Positions 27,313-37,200 of a stretch of DNA of 64,000 nt are shown in pieces. The stretch is from a bacterium (GTDB lineage Bacteria; Oederibacteriota; CAKKQC01). Location of the stretch: contig CAKKQC010000028.1 in NCBI GenBank assembly GCA_919901855.1, positions 117,598-181,597 of the forward strand, given 5' to 3'. The notes below the pieces were generated by a model. It ran no database searches. It worked only from the letters and a program-made list of their open reading frames with translations, and had not been told where the DNA came from. Position 1 is the first letter of the stretch; each line of letters opens with the position of its first letter. The translations under genes and the position numbers were made by a program.

Positions 27313-28586
27313 GGCTTGGCTGGGCAGTCGCCTGTGCGTCACTCGCGCTCGCGTGCGGTGCAAGGGCCGGTTCTCCGATAGGGGCGCAGTTCCTGAACGT
27401 GCCGCTTAGCGTGCGGCAGATGGGGATGGGCAATGTCAGTTGCGGGGGTGGGGACATCCTGCGAGCTTGGAGTAACCCCTCCCTGATTTCGGATCAGGCG
27501 CAACGTGGTGAGGTCGCACTCCACGGGGCGTCGAGGTTCGAGAAGCGGGAGTCCACGTTCGGTTTCGGGGCAGGCTGGGGGATTCCGTCGGGCTGGCACG
27601 TGGCCGCGGTGCTCTCGTCGTATTCGCTTACCGTGGCCGAAACGGACGTGGCTGGCCAGCGGACCGGCTCGAACCTGGACCGAAGCCTCATGGCGGCGGG
27701 ACTGGCGGCGGCGGGAAGCTTCGGCTCGGTCGATGCGGGGATCATGGCGAAGGGATTGTCGGACAACGTCCAGGGCGATCGGGCCGGCAGTACGGCCGTC
27801 GATCTGGGGGCCTCGACCCTCTGGAGGGATCTCTCCGTGGCGGTCGCATGGCGCAACATCGGGACGCGTCTCCGCCGTACCCCGGAATCGGAAGGCGATG
27901 TGCTGCCGACGGAGGTCCGGCTCGGCGCCGTCTACCACTGCAAGCCGTGGCGGTTCTCCGGCGGAGTCGAGTATGCCCAGACGATCGGGCTGGTCTCGCA
28001 CGTGGGGATTGGCGTGGAGTGGTGGCCGGTCCTGCCGTTCGGTCTGCGATGCGGCACGGCGAACTTCTGGGACGCGGCCGCCCAGATGACGGCGGGATTG
28101 TCGGCGTTGTACCGGCGGATTGGCCTGGACTACGCCTTCGTTGCGCATCCAATCGGGCCGACGCATGTCGTGAGCCTTTCTTATGCGTTTGGGCCTGCCA
28201 AGTCTCGGACAGGAGACGCCTCCATGCGTCTGACCGAGCCGGGCGTGATGGGTGGTCCGTCAGCCATGGAGCTCAAGGAAGCTGTCTCGCAATTCCTTGA
28301 CAGCCAGACCGCGTCCTCCGGCGGCCTCTTCACGATGAAGGACGATGCGACGAAGCGCATGTGGCGACTGCGCATGAAGCGGATCGATGATGCCGTTCGT
28401 CTCTATGACGAGGTGTACGTTGTGTGCGCCGATTTCGTGTCCGAAGCGGATGGCGCGCTGGTCGATCTGGACTTCTGGCTCAAGGTGGTCGCCGACGGCG
28501 GCCCCGCGGTCTTCCGGACCAGGGTGCACCGGGTCAACGGCGCCATGCGCCTGAACTACAAGGGCGACGGCGTAGAAGTGCCCTGA
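27309..28586 (+). CDS. PorV/PorQ-like outer-membrane beta-barrel protein
   Basis: A 425-residue exported protein with a signal peptide (cleavage near ACGARAGSP). The start of the mature part, [29 protein letters not shown], is the N-terminal signature of PorV/PorQ-type barrels; alternating hydrophobic strands fill residues 60-300. A C-terminal region of about 110 residues (after [11 protein letters not shown]) is additional and unrecognised. The ATG overlaps the NHL gene stop by four bases, so the two are made together. PorV proteins assist type IX secretion, but no Por secretion gene is present here, so a general surface role should be kept open. Confidence 0.7.
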   Translation: MRLGWAVACASLALACGARAGSPIGAQFLNVPLSVRQMGMGNVSCGGGDILRAWSNPSLISDQAQRGEVALHGASRFEKRESTFGFGAGWGIPSGWHVAAVLSSYSLTVAETDVAGQRTGSNLDRSLMAAGLAAAGSFGSVDAGIMAKGLSDNVQGDRAGSTAVDLGASTLWRDLSVAVAWRNIGTRLRRTPESEGDVLPTEVRLGAVYHCKPWRFSGGVEYAQTIGLVSHVGIGVEWWPVLPFGLRCGTANFWDAAAQMTAGLSALYRRIGLDYAFVAHPIGPTHVVSLSYAFGPAKSRTGDASMRLTEPGVMGGPSAMELKEAVSQFLDSQTASSGGLFTMKDDATKRMWRLRMKRIDDAVRLYDEVYVVCADFVSEADGALVDLDFWLKVVADGGPAVFRTRVHRVNGAMRLNYKGDGVEVP

Positions 28587-28753
28587 ACGTTGCGCCGGCT
28601 GCTGAAACGGCGTTGATTGCCCGTCCCGGTCCGCGGGTGATATCATCTCAAGACCCAATACACACGCCCGCCGAATCAACACGGCGGCCCGGGTCCCCGA
28701 GACAAGGGGCGGCTGACCGGGCGGGCGGAGGGAAAACCCAAGGAGAATATCGC
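28587..28753 (+). promoter_or_regulatory. rpsB promoter and leader
   Basis: An extended -10, TGA-TATCAT (28638-28646), gives a start near 28653 and a ~100-nt leader. The leader holds a 6-bp hairpin, CCGCCG (28668-28673) with CGGCGG (28682-28687), and ends with AAGGAG about 8 nt before the ATG. rpsB leaders in many bacteria bind S2 for autoregulation; whether this one does cannot be seen. Confidence 0.6.
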
Positions 28754-29734
28754 ATGACGTCAGTGACCATGAAGCAGCTGCTCGAAGCCGGCATGCACTT
28801 CGGACATCAGGTGCACCGCTGGCACCCGAAGATGCGGAAGTACATCTTCGGCACCCGCAACGGCATCCACATCATCGACCTGCAGAAGACGATCCGCCTC
28901 CTGAAGGAGGCGTACACCGAGGTGAAGGAGACGGCCGCCGAGGGCGGCCTGGTCCTCTTCATCGGCACCAAGAAGCAGGCCCAGACCGTCGTGCTCGAGG
29001 AGACGGCCCGGTGCAAGCAGTTCTCGTGCACCAACCGCTGGGTCGGCGGGACGCTGACGAACTTCACGACGATCCGCAAGAACCTCGCCAAGATGCGCGA
29101 GTACGAGCAGCTCGACGCCGAGGGCCTGCTGGCCCAGCTCCCGCGCAAGGAAGAGGCCTCGCACCGCCGCCGGTGGGAGAAGCTGCGGGAGGCGTTCTCG
29201 GGCATCCAGGACCTGCCGAAGGTCCCGGAGATGCTCTTCATCATCGACCTCAAGAAGGAGCACATCGCGCTCCAGGAGGCGCGCCGTCTCGGAATCCGGG
29301 TCGTCGCGATCGTGGACACGAACTGCAACCCGGACGAGGTTGACCTCCCGATCCCGGGCAACGACGACGCGATCCGGTCCATCAAGCTCGTGACGAGCTT
29401 CATGGCCGACGCCGTGATCGAGGGCCAGGCCGAGTGGGCCGCCAAGGGCGGCGTGACCGCGGGCGCCGAGGTCGATCTGCAGCCGGCCACCGAGGCCGAG
29501 CTCGCCGAGCAGGTCGCGGCCGCCGCGCACGCGCTCAAGATCGAGTCCGAGATGGAGGGCGAGGAGGAAGACCTCAAGCTCTTCGAGCAGGCGATCAAGG
29601 GCGAGTTCCCGCTGCCCGGCGCCAAGGAAGAGGTGGTGGTGGTGGAAGCCGCTCCGCCCGCGCCGACGACCGGGGTTTCGACGTCCGGGGAAACCCTGCC
29701 ACCTGCTCCTGCAGGTGACGGGAAGGGCGCGTAA
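28754..29734 (+). CDS. rpsB: 30S ribosomal protein S2
   Basis: A 326-residue S2. The core is canonical: [50 protein letters not shown], and [23 protein letters not shown]2 usually ends near residue 240-260; here an acidic, Ala/Pro-rich tail of about 70 residues follows. Its last third ([18 protein letters not shown]) is encoded by two adjacent hairpins (29673-29696 and 29700-29717), so the tail may have grown by insertion of palindromic DNA. ATG at 28754 with ribosome-binding site AAGGAG. EF-Ts follows 5 nt later. Confidence 0.97.
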   Translation: MTSVTMKQLLEAGMHFGHQVHRWHPKMRKYIFGTRNGIHIIDLQKTIRLLKEAYTEVKETAAEGGLVLFIGTKKQAQTVVLEETARCKQFSCTNRWVGGTLTNFTTIRKNLAKMREYEQLDAEGLLAQLPRKEEASHRRRWEKLREAFSGIQDLPKVPEMLFIIDLKKEHIALQEARRLGIRVVAIVDTNCNPDEVDLPIPGNDDAIRSIKLVTSFMADAVIEGQAEWAAKGGVTAGAEVDLQPATEAELAEQVAAAAHALKIESEMEGEEEDLKLFEQAIKGEFPLPGAKEEVVVVEAAPPAPTTGVSTSGETLPPAPAGDGKGA

Positions 29735-29739
29735 CGCCG

Positions 29740-30345
29740 GTGGCGGTTTCGGCGGACTCCATAAAGAAACTGAGGGAAGAGACCGGTGCGGGGATCATGG
29801 ACTGCCGCAAGGCGCTCGAGGAATCCACGGGGGATCTCGAGCGCGCGGCCCTGCTCCTGCGCGAGCGCGGCGCCGCCAAGGCGCTGAGCAAGGAGAACCG
29901 GCGGGCGCAGGAAGGCTCGATCATGGCCTACGTCCACCACGGCGGCAAGCTCGGAAGCCTCGTCGAGGTGAACTGCGAAACCGACTTCGTGGCCCGGAAC
30001 GAGGAGTTCATCACCCTCGCGAAGGAGCTCTCGATGCAGGTCGCGGCCACGAGCCCGCGCTGGGTGGCGAAGGAGGACGTGCCGGGAGCGTTCCTCGAGG
30101 CGCAGAAAGAGGAGTTCCGGAAGCAGGCGGCCGAGCTGGGGAAGCCCGCGGACGCCTTCGTGCAGGAGAAGACGGACCAGCTCCTGTCCCAGCTCTGCCT
30201 GCTCGAACAGCCCTACATCCGCGACGCGGCGATCATCGTATCGAGCCTCATCACGGAGAAGGTAGCCAAGTTCGGCGAGCGGATCCGGGTGAAGCGATTC
30301 GTCGTGTTCAAGCTCGGGGAGGGCGATGAGCAGCCGCCCGTCTAA
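29740..30345 (+). CDS. tsf: Translation elongation factor Ts
   Basis: A 201-residue EF-Ts, the nucleotide-exchange factor of EF-Tu. It has the N-terminal UBA-type domain with [18 protein letters not shown], then [19 protein letters not shown] and the C-terminal [12 protein letters not shown]. This is the short form with one core subdomain, as in Thermus-type proteins (E. coli is about 280). GTG start at 29740, 5 nt after rpsB. Its last 20 nt overlap pyrH. Confidence 0.96.
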   Translation: MAVSADSIKKLREETGAGIMDCRKALEESTGDLERAALLLRERGAAKALSKENRRAQEGSIMAYVHHGGKLGSLVEVNCETDFVARNEEFITLAKELSMQVAATSPRWVAKEDVPGAFLEAQKEEFRKQAAELGKPADAFVQEKTDQLLSQLCLLEQPYIRDAAIIVSSLITEKVAKFGERIRVKRFVVFKLGEGDEQPPV

Positions 30346-31057
30346 AGGGACCCGCTACACGCGGGTCGTCCTCAAGCTCTCGGGCGAGTCGCTCGCCGGG
30401 GGCGAGCACGGGTACGGGCTGTCGGCCGCCGTGCTCGAGCGGATCGCGGGCGAGATCGCGCAGGTCCACCGGGCGGGCGTCGACGTCGGGATCGTTATCG
30501 GCGGCGGGAACATCTTCCGCGGCGCCTCGGGCGGCACGATCGACCGCGTGGCCGCCGACTACATGGGCATGCTCGCCACCGTCATCAACTCCGTGGCCAT
30601 GCAGGACGCGATCGAGAAGATGGACGTGCCCGTGCGCGTCCAGTCCGCGATCGAGATGGCGAAGGTCGCGGAGCCGTTCATCCGGCGCCGGGCGATGCGG
30701 CACCTCGAGAAGCACCGCGTCGTGATCTTCGCGGGCGGCACCGGCAACCCGTACTTTTCCACCGACACGGCCGCGGCGCTGCGCGCGACCGAGATCGGCG
30801 CCCAGGTCGTGCTCAAGGCGACCCGCGTTGACGGGGTGTACGACCGGGACCCCGAGAAGGACAAGAAGGCGAAGCGGTACGACCGGCTCACGTTCGAGGA
30901 GGCGATCAGCCGGCGCCTCAAGGTCATGGATGCGACGGCGTTCACCATGTGCGCGGAACAACACATCCCGATCGTGGTCTTCAACCTGAACGTCGCCGGA
31001 AACATCGTCCGGGCCGCGAAGGGGGAGCCGATCGGCACGCTCGTGACGGGAGGCTGA
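30326..31057 (+). CDS. pyrH: UMP kinase
   Basis: A 243-residue hexameric amino-acid-kinase-fold enzyme that phosphorylates UMP to UDP. Motifs: [22 protein letters not shown], the UMP-site segment [19 protein letters not shown], and [16 protein letters not shown]. The ATG lies inside the 3' end of tsf (20-nt overlap), and the stop is 2 nt before frr. Standard position in the rpsB-tsf-pyrH-frr cluster. Confidence 0.97.
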   Translation: MSSRPSKGTRYTRVVLKLSGESLAGGEHGYGLSAAVLERIAGEIAQVHRAGVDVGIVIGGGNIFRGASGGTIDRVAADYMGMLATVINSVAMQDAIEKMDVPVRVQSAIEMAKVAEPFIRRRAMRHLEKHRVVIFAGGTGNPYFSTDTAAALRATEIGAQVVLKATRVDGVYDRDPEKDKKAKRYDRLTFEEAISRRLKVMDATAFTMCAEQHIPIVVFNLNVAGNIVRAAKGEPIGTLVTGG

Positions 31058-31059
31058 CG

Positions 31060-31623
31060 ATGGCGGGAGGGGACGAGATCCTCAAGGACGGCGAGGTGAA
31101 GATGAAGAAGACCTTCGAGGTCCTGCTGAACGACCTCTCGGGCCTGCGGACGGGCCGGGCGAGCCCGGGCCTCGTCGAGCACATGAAGGTCGACTACTAC
31201 GGCCAGTCGATGCCGCTCAAGCAGCTCGCGAACATCGGCGTGCCCGACGCGAAGACGATCGAGATCCGGCCGTGGGACAAGAACGCCATCCAGCCCATCG
31301 AAAAGGCCTTCGCCACCTCGGACCTCAAGCTCGCGCCCCAGCGGCAGGGCGACGTCATCCGGCTCAACATCCCGCCGCTCACCCAGGACCGCCGGATGGA
31401 GCTCATCAAGGTCGCGAAGAAGACGGCCGAAGAGGGCCGCGTCTCGATCCGGAACGTGCGGCAGGAGACCAACAACAAACTCAAGGCCGCCAAGGACGGC
31501 AAGACGATCTCGGAGGACGAGCTGAAGCGGTTTAACCAGCAGGTCCAGAAGCTGACGGACCAGTTCATCGCCAGGATCGACGAGACCCTTGCCAAGAAGG
31601 AAAGCGAAATCTCGACGGTCTGA
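31060..31623 (+). CDS. frr: Ribosome recycling factor
   Basis: A 187-residue RRF, which splits post-termination ribosomes with EF-G. The family signatures are present: FEVLLNDLSGLRTGRASPGLVEHMKVDYYG, ANIGVPDAKTIEIRPWD, IRLNIPPLTQDRRMELIKVAKK and VSIRNVRQETNNKLK. Length is typical. ATG at 31060, 2 nt after pyrH. uppS follows. Confidence 0.97.
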   Translation: MAGGDEILKDGEVKMKKTFEVLLNDLSGLRTGRASPGLVEHMKVDYYGQSMPLKQLANIGVPDAKTIEIRPWDKNAIQPIEKAFATSDLKLAPQRQGDVIRLNIPPLTQDRRMELIKVAKKTAEEGRVSIRNVRQETNNKLKAAKDGKTISEDELKRFNQQVQKLTDQFIARIDETLAKKESEISTV

Positions 31624-31624
31624 G

Positions 31625-32440
31625 ATGACTGGTCGGGCTGAAGTGTCCGACCGTTCGGGGTCCGGGCAGGAGCCCGGACCCCGCCCGTCTGACGTGCGCC
31701 TCCCGCGGCATGTCGCGATTATCATGGACGGGAACGGGCGCTGGGCGAAGGCCCGCCGCCTGCCCCGCATCGTCGGCCACCGGGCCGGGGTCAACACCGT
31801 CCGCGAGATCACGACCGCCTGCGCCGAGCTCGGCATCCCGGCCCTGACCCTCTACGCCTTCTCCGCCGACAACTGGAAGCGCCCGTCGCGCGAGGTCGGG
31901 GCCCTCATGGGCATCCTGGTCCGGTTCCTCAGGCTCGAGCTACCGACCATGCGCCGCCACCAGGTGCGCCTGCGGGCGATCGGGCACACGGAGGCCCTGC
32001 CCCCCGCGGCCCGGGCCGCCCTGCGCCGGGTCACGGCGGAAACCGCCCGTCACCGGGGCATGATTCTCACGCTGGCGCTGAACTACAGCGCCCGGCAGGA
32101 GATCCTGGACGGGGCGCGGAAGCTGGCCGGCGATCTCCACAAGCGGCGTGTAACGGGCCGGCATGGTTCCGCCGGAGGCGGAACCATGGGGCGAAGCCGA
32201 CTGCACCGCGACGACTTCCGGCGATACCTGGCCACGGCGCATCTTCCCGACCCGGACCTCCTGATCCGGACGAGCGGCGAGATGCGGCTCTCGGACTTCC
32301 TGCTCTGGCAGGCCGCGTACGCGGAGCTGTGGTTCACGCCCGTCCTGTGGCCGGACTTCCGGCGCAAGCACCTGATGGCCGCCCTGCGTGCCTTCGCCCG
32401 GCGCCAGCGCCGGTACGGAGGGGTGGAGGACGTTGCATGA
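31625..32440 (+). CDS. uppS: Isoprenyl (undecaprenyl) diphosphate synthase with palindrome-encoded segments
   Basis: A cis-prenyltransferase making the lipid carrier for wall and envelope sugars. HVAIIMDGNGRWAKAR carries the catalytic Asp; GVNTVREITTACAELG, TLYAFSADNWKRP, LIRTSGEMRLSDFLLWQAAYAELWFTPVLWPDF are canonical. Two oddities are visible. The first ~24 residues are encoded by hairpins (31631-31652; 31657-31682), and a GTG at 31694 (248 residues) is an alternative start that would leave them non-coding. Around residues 180-190, between the KLAGDLHKRR helix and the DDFRRYL helix, a Gly/Arg-rich insert of about 13 residues is encoded by a perfect 12-bp palindrome (32162-32188). Overlaps cdsA by four bases (ATGA). 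Confidence 0.93.
   Translation: MTGRAEVSDRSGSGQEPGPRPSDVRLPRHVAIIMDGNGRWAKARRLPRIVGHRAGVNTVREITTACAELGIPALTLYAFSADNWKRPSREVGALMGILVRFLRLELPTMRRHQVRLRAIGHTEALPPAARAALRRVTAETARHRGMILTLALNYSARQEILDGARKLAGDLHKRRVTGRHGSAGGGTMGRSRLHRDDFRRYLATAHLPDPDLLIRTSGEMRLSDFLLWQAAYAELWFTPVLWPDFRRKHLMAALRAFARRQRRYGGVEDVA
31657..31682. repeat. 11-bp perfect hairpin at the start of uppS (AGGA loop)
   Basis: GGGGTCCGGGC (31657-31667), loop AGGA, GCCCGGACCCC (31672-31682). A smaller 6-bp pair, GGTCGG (31631-31636) with CCGACC (31647-31652), lies just before it. Both fall either in the first codons of uppS or, if translation starts at GTG 31694, in the frr-uppS spacer. Confidence 0.8.
32162..32188. repeat. 12-bp perfect hairpin inside uppS coding sequence (GGA loop)
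   Basis: CATGGTTCCGCC (32162-32173), loop GGA, GGCGGAACCATG (32177-32188). It is in frame and encodes Gly/Ser/Ala-rich residues between two conserved helices of the enzyme, where other family members have a shorter link. It looks like an inserted palindromic element tolerated in a surface loop. Confidence 0.8.
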
Positions 32441-33288
32441 GCGATCTCCCGCGCCGCGCGGTCGCGGCCGTCGTCGCGATACCGCTCCTCGGGTGGTTCC
32501 TGTTCTCCCGCACGCCGTATCCCTTCGGGGCCGTGATCGTGGTCGCGAGCCTGGCCGGCCTGCGCGAGGTCTTCGCCATGCTCCGCAAGCTCAAGTTCCG
32601 GCCGTTCGAGCCCGTCGGGTACGCGGCCGCCCTCGCTTGCCACGCCGCGGCGCTCTGGGAGTGGAACCTCCCGGCCTCGCTCTCGATCCTGGCCGCGCCC
32701 GTCTTCCTCCTCACCGTGATCCTGCTCGCCCTCCTCCTCGCGATGCTGTGCCGGGGGATGGAGAAGGACAACGTGCCGTCGGTGGCGGTCACGCTCTTCG
32801 CCGCCCTTTACGCGGGCTGGCTCGCGAGTTTCGTGACCCGGCTCCGCGTCCTACCCGAGGGCGCGCAGTGGGTATTCCTGCTCTTCGTCCTGACGTGGAC
32901 GTACGACACCGCCGCGTATTTCTGGGGCGTCAACTTCGGCGGCCCCAAGCTCTGGCCGTCGGTCTCGCCGAAGAAGACCTGGGCGGGCTTGTGGGGCGGG
33001 ATCGGCACCACGCTTGCGATCCTCGTGGCTCTGCGGCACCTGCTCCCGGCCGGGACCGGGCCGCACCTCTTCCCGTATCCGCTCGCAATCCGGTCGCTTT
33101 GGTGGCTCGTGCCCGTCGGGTGCGTGATGGCCCAGCTCGGCGACCTCGCGGAGTCCATGCTCAAGCGCGCGGCGGGCGTCAAGGACTCGGGGGCGTTCCT
33201 CCCGGGCCACGGCGGCCTCCTCGACAAACTCGACAGCTTCCTCTTCACCGGCCCGCTCCTCTATTTCCTCGCCGTAGCCGTCCTCTAG
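32437..33288 (+). CDS. cdsA: Phosphatidate cytidylyltransferase
   Basis: A 283-residue membrane enzyme making CDP-diacylglycerol, the precursor of acidic phospholipids. About eight hydrophobic helices; the family signature LKRAAGVKDSGAFLPGHGGLLDKLDSF is complete, with the earlier SPKKTWAGLWGG motif. ATG overlaps the uppS stop (ATGA). Ends the rpsB-to-cdsA run; a double hairpin follows at once. Confidence 0.95.
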   Translation: MSDLPRRAVAAVVAIPLLGWFLFSRTPYPFGAVIVVASLAGLREVFAMLRKLKFRPFEPVGYAAALACHAAALWEWNLPASLSILAAPVFLLTVILLALLLAMLCRGMEKDNVPSVAVTLFAALYAGWLASFVTRLRVLPEGAQWVFLLFVLTWTYDTAAYFWGVNFGGPKLWPSVSPKKTWAGLWGGIGTTLAILVALRHLLPAGTGPHLFPYPLAIRSLWWLVPVGCVMAQLGDLAESMLKRAAGVKDSGAFLPGHGGLLDKLDSFLFTGPLLYFLAVAVL

Positions 33289-33340
33289 GCTCGAGGACGA
33301 GCCTTCGTCGAAGTTGGCGGGATTCTCAATAACTTCGACG
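33288..33340. terminator. Bidirectional terminator between cdsA and the aldo/keto reductase gene
   Basis: A short hairpin, GGCTCG (33288-33293) - AGGA - CGAGCC (33298-33303), is followed by 10-bp arms CGTCGAAGTT (33306-33315) and AACTTCGACG (33331-33340) with a 15-nt loop. It separates two convergent genes. No long T-tract on either side. Confidence 0.65.
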
Positions 33341-33354
33341 CGTCGCCCGAGCTT

Positions 33355-34176
33355 CTAGAAGAACAACCCCTTCTTCTTGTGGATGAAGTCGCCGAGGCGG
33401 CGGGCGCGATCCATCTCGGCGGGCGAGAGCGGCCCCAGGTCCAGCGCCGTGATGGCGTGGGTGAGCTGGTCGGCATTCGCGGGACCGGTCATGCAGACGT
33501 CCACCTGCGGGTTCGAGAGCACGAATCGGTAGCAGTCGGCGGCCGTCATCGGCGGTTCGCCAGACGGCATCTTCCCTGGCCTCAAGAGTTGGCTCCAGCA
33601 CGTGGCGGTGTAGGCGATGATGCCCGGCGGATTGGCCGACGGGATGAGGGGGAAGATCTCCTGCTCGGCACCGCGGTGGACGGCATTGTACCGGAGCATC
33701 TGGGCGCCGAAGGGCGAGTCCGCCTTCGCGGCCAGCGTGCCGTGGAACGGGCGATCATGGCCCGATACCGCGAGGTGGCGGACCTTGCCCTCCTGCTGGA
33801 GTTTGAGGCATGCGTCCACGAGCCGCGGGGACGGGTACCGGTTGACCCAGCCCAGCAGCAGAATCTCGACGTGGTCGAGGCTCAAAGCCCGGAGCCCCTT
33901 CTCGACCGACCGGCGCACCCACCATCCGGGATGGTCGTACGACTGGAGCATGACGACGAGCCGGGCACGGTCGGTCTTCGCGATATTCCGGATCGCCTCG
34001 GCCATCGCGGCCCGGCGTAGGGTGCCCCAGTAGAAGAAGTTGATGCCATGTTCGTGGAACGCCTTCTCCAGCGGGGCCGCCGGGATGCCGTAGCCGGACG
34101 AGATGCCGAGCCGGGAGACCATGAGCCCCGTGCGTCCGAGGGCCCGGGGCTGGCGGAAGCCGTTATCTGCTGCCAT
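33355..34176 (-). CDS. Aldo/keto reductase-like protein with incomplete catalytic tetrad
   Basis: A 273-residue TIM-barrel protein. The fold is recognised from LGRTGLMVSRLGISSGYG, SLDHVEILLLGWVN, GKVRHLAVSGHDRPF (the His position) and NPQVDVCMTGPANADQL. The usual Asp and Tyr of GINxFDTAxxYG read GINFFYWGTLRR here, and the catalytic Lys segment reads RLVVMLQSY, so Asp and Lys are not at their normal places. It may have another chemistry or be a non-enzymatic homologue. A TAGAAT -10 lies 8 nt before the ATG (34190-34185), consistent with a leaderless mRNA. Confidence 0.78.
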   Translation of the reverse strand: MAADNGFRQPRALGRTGLMVSRLGISSGYGIPAAPLEKAFHEHGINFFYWGTLRRAAMAEAIRNIAKTDRARLVVMLQSYDHPGWWVRRSVEKGLRALSLDHVEILLLGWVNRYPSPRLVDACLKLQQEGKVRHLAVSGHDRPFHGTLAAKADSPFGAQMLRYNAVHRGAEQEIFPLIPSANPPGIIAYTATCWSQLLRPGKMPSGEPPMTAADCYRFVLSNPQVDVCMTGPANADQLTHAITALDLGPLSPAEMDRARRLGDFIHKKKGLFF

Positions 34177-34210
34177 ATTCGCCGATTCTACCCGAAGGTC
34201 CTGGTTGCGT

Positions 34211-37200
34211 TCAGCGGAGGCGGATGGCGAAGACGCCGGCGGCGGGGGTGAAGGAGAAGACGCCCTTGGCGCGGTGGAGGGAAACCTTGCCGAGCGGGGC
34301 GCCGTCCTCGGCGGCGGCGGTCGCCAGCGTGGGCTCCGGGAGCTTCCACGGGAGCGACCGCCACCCGAGCGAGATCTTCGCCGTCGTTTCGGGGAGCGGG
34401 GTCACGGTGACCACGTCGTCGACGACCGTGACCCGGCAGCCGCCGGCGGCGGCGACGCCGCGGACCGCGACCTTGGCGCCGCGGCCGTTCACGTATAGGC
34501 CCGAGGGGCCGTACGACCACTCGACGATCCCCTCGTCCTTGCGCTCGATCGCGGCCTCAACGACGCCTCTCTTGGTGGGGATTCGGGAGTAAAACCCGAA
34601 AGGCGGGAGAGTGTGGTCCTTGACCATCCAGGCGGTCTTGCCCCGGTTCACCCAGACCTCGCCGCCACCCTCCCACTTCACGTGCTGGCGGTGGAGGTCC
34701 TTCCCCGCGAACTCGACCCGGTCCATGCGCGCGAGTCCAAGCGCTCGCGCGACGTCATGCGTGAGCCAGTATTTCCGGACGACGTCGGGGGAGAAGGCGT
34801 TCGAGACCATGGCCGGGTGCCCGTCCAGGATCTCGGTGGCGATGTAGTCGTCGGAGTAGATGCCGTGGGCCTTGGCGTCGAGTCCGCCCTCGTACCGGCC
34901 CGGGTACCCGGCGCCGTGGAGGATGAACCGGTCATGGTGGGCGGCGTCGTGCCACGGCACCCGCTCGGCGTCCGCGCACCGGATATCCCACACGCACCAC
35001 GACATGTCGCCCGGCAGCGGCGGCCCGACCCGGAGATGGTTCGTCTGGGCGCCGTCGAGCCAGCCGATCAGGGCGTCGTGTCCGCTCTCCGAGATCTGGG
35101 GGGCGTTGCCGCCGAGCGTGGTCCGGATCCACGCGAACGCCTCCCCCCAGACCGTGCGCGTGAACGACCGGTCGAGGAACCGGCCGTCCCGGCTCCAGCA
35201 GTCGTACGGCCCGATCGAGGACCAGACGTCGATGAAGTAGGCGTCGGGCGCGAGGCCGGCCTTGATGAGGCGCACGTTGCGCTGGAGCGGGGCGAGGTCG
35301 GCGTCCGGCCGGGACCGGTACGACTGCGCGTTCGCGTGCCAGGAGTTGAGCCAGGCCTTCACGGGCGCGCCGCCCGCGTCGAACGCGATCTGGTCGTACG
35401 AGAAGCCCTCGGAGTCGGGGTAGAAGTCGATGTAGTTGTCGTGCGGGGCGAAGAGGACGCCGTGGTCGCGGCAGGACTTCGCGAGCGCGGCCAGCTCGGC
35501 CAGCGTGCCGTACTCCCCGCGCGGCGGCCAGATGTCCGGGAGCCGGTAGTCGTAGCCGTGCCGCTGCCAGACGTGCCAGACGACGACGGCGTCGGTCAGC
35601 CCGTACCGGAACGCGCGCTCGAGCGCCTTCATCGACTCCGCGTACCGGCCGCCCCAGAGGTCGAAGACGAACCGGCCCGCGAGGGTCTGGACGCCGGCCG
35701 CGGCCTTGAGGCCGTTGGTGTCGCGCCACGCCCTGATCCCGTCCCAGACCGTCCGGCAGGGGAGGAAGACCTGGGTCTGGGTGCCCGGCCCCCGGAGCGT
35801 GTACTGCCGCGCGGCAGGGTCCACGGTCAGGGAATCCGGGACCGCGTCCGTGGCCTGGACGATCGAGACGCCGGGGAAGTCGAACCCGACGAACGAGGTC
35901 GAGAGCCGGTGGCCGTCGAACCCGAGGTTGAAGCTCCCGGGCTTCTCGATCACGTTCCCGTCGCCGGCGAAGACGCGGGCGGCGGTCGCGCTCCACGGAC
36001 CGGCGGCGACCTCGTCGAGCCGGACCACCATCCAGGGCCGGTCGGCGGGGGCATTCTCGAGGCGGAACGAGGCACGCAGGGCGGGGCCCCAGACCGAGAG
36101 CTCGCCGACGAGGTCGAAGCTCCCGGCCCAGCTCTCGAACCGGTGGCGGACCCGGACACCGTCCGGGACGGGCTCGTTCACGACCTCGCGCAGTACGGCC
36201 GCGGACCTCGTGTCGTCGAGCGCGTCGCCGAGGACGCGGACCCGGAATCCGTGGAAGAGCAGTCGCCGGTCGCCGTTCCGGAACTCGACCGCGGCATCGA
36301 GGAGCCCGCGGCTCCCGGGCCGGACTCCGACCGTCCACGCGTCCCTGCCCTTGCCGATCCTGCCGAGGGTCTTCTGCGGTGAGCCGGCCTTCGGCGGGAA
36401 CACCGCCGGCTTCGGGGGCTTTCCTGCGACCAGCGTCGGCTCGGCCCAGAAGGACTGGTCGCACGTCGTGTCGTTCTTCGGCCCCGGGTGCGACTCGAGC
36501 TGGAGCCGGACCGCCTGGCCCGCGAACTTCGACAGGTCGGCCTCGTGCGGCTCCCAGCGCTTGGCGAGGGTGTGATGCTCGAAGACGACTTCCCCCTCCT
36601 CGCCCGCCGCGATGCCGGAGGCATCGCGGAGCGACGCTCCTGCGTCGCCCGGTCCGTCGACCGGGGCATCCAGCGGGGCCACGCGGACCCGGAAGGTGAC
36701 TCCGTCGCTCGGCGGCTCGCCCTGGTCGTGATGGTGGTCGCGGATCGCATTGGCGAAGGTGAGCTTGAGCGGCGTCGTCGCCGGAAGCCGGACCGGGTAC
36801 TCGGTCAGGATCGTCCCGGCCCGGTCGAGCCAGGGCGGATGCATCGTGATCGCTTCCCGCCATCCGCCGCGGTCGGTCCCGTCGGAGAAACCGGCCCAAG
36901 CCCGCGTGACCGCGTCCTCGCCCGACCAGCCGACCGGGAGCGTTCGGGCGGGATCGCCGAAGACGCGGAGGATGACCCGGCGGACCGGGAGCCGCCAGAG
37001 GGCGAGCGCGGAATCGGGCGCGACCGCGACGGGGGTCCACGGGATCGATGGCGTGGCGCGCGGCGGGTCCGGGAGCGCGCACTCGACGAGGAGGACGGGA
37101 TGCAACGACGCGCCTCCGGCCTCGATGAAGGCGTGGACCGGATACCAGGCGTTGTAGGTGCCGACCGGGGCGGTTACGACGAACGCGGCCTTGGCCAGTC

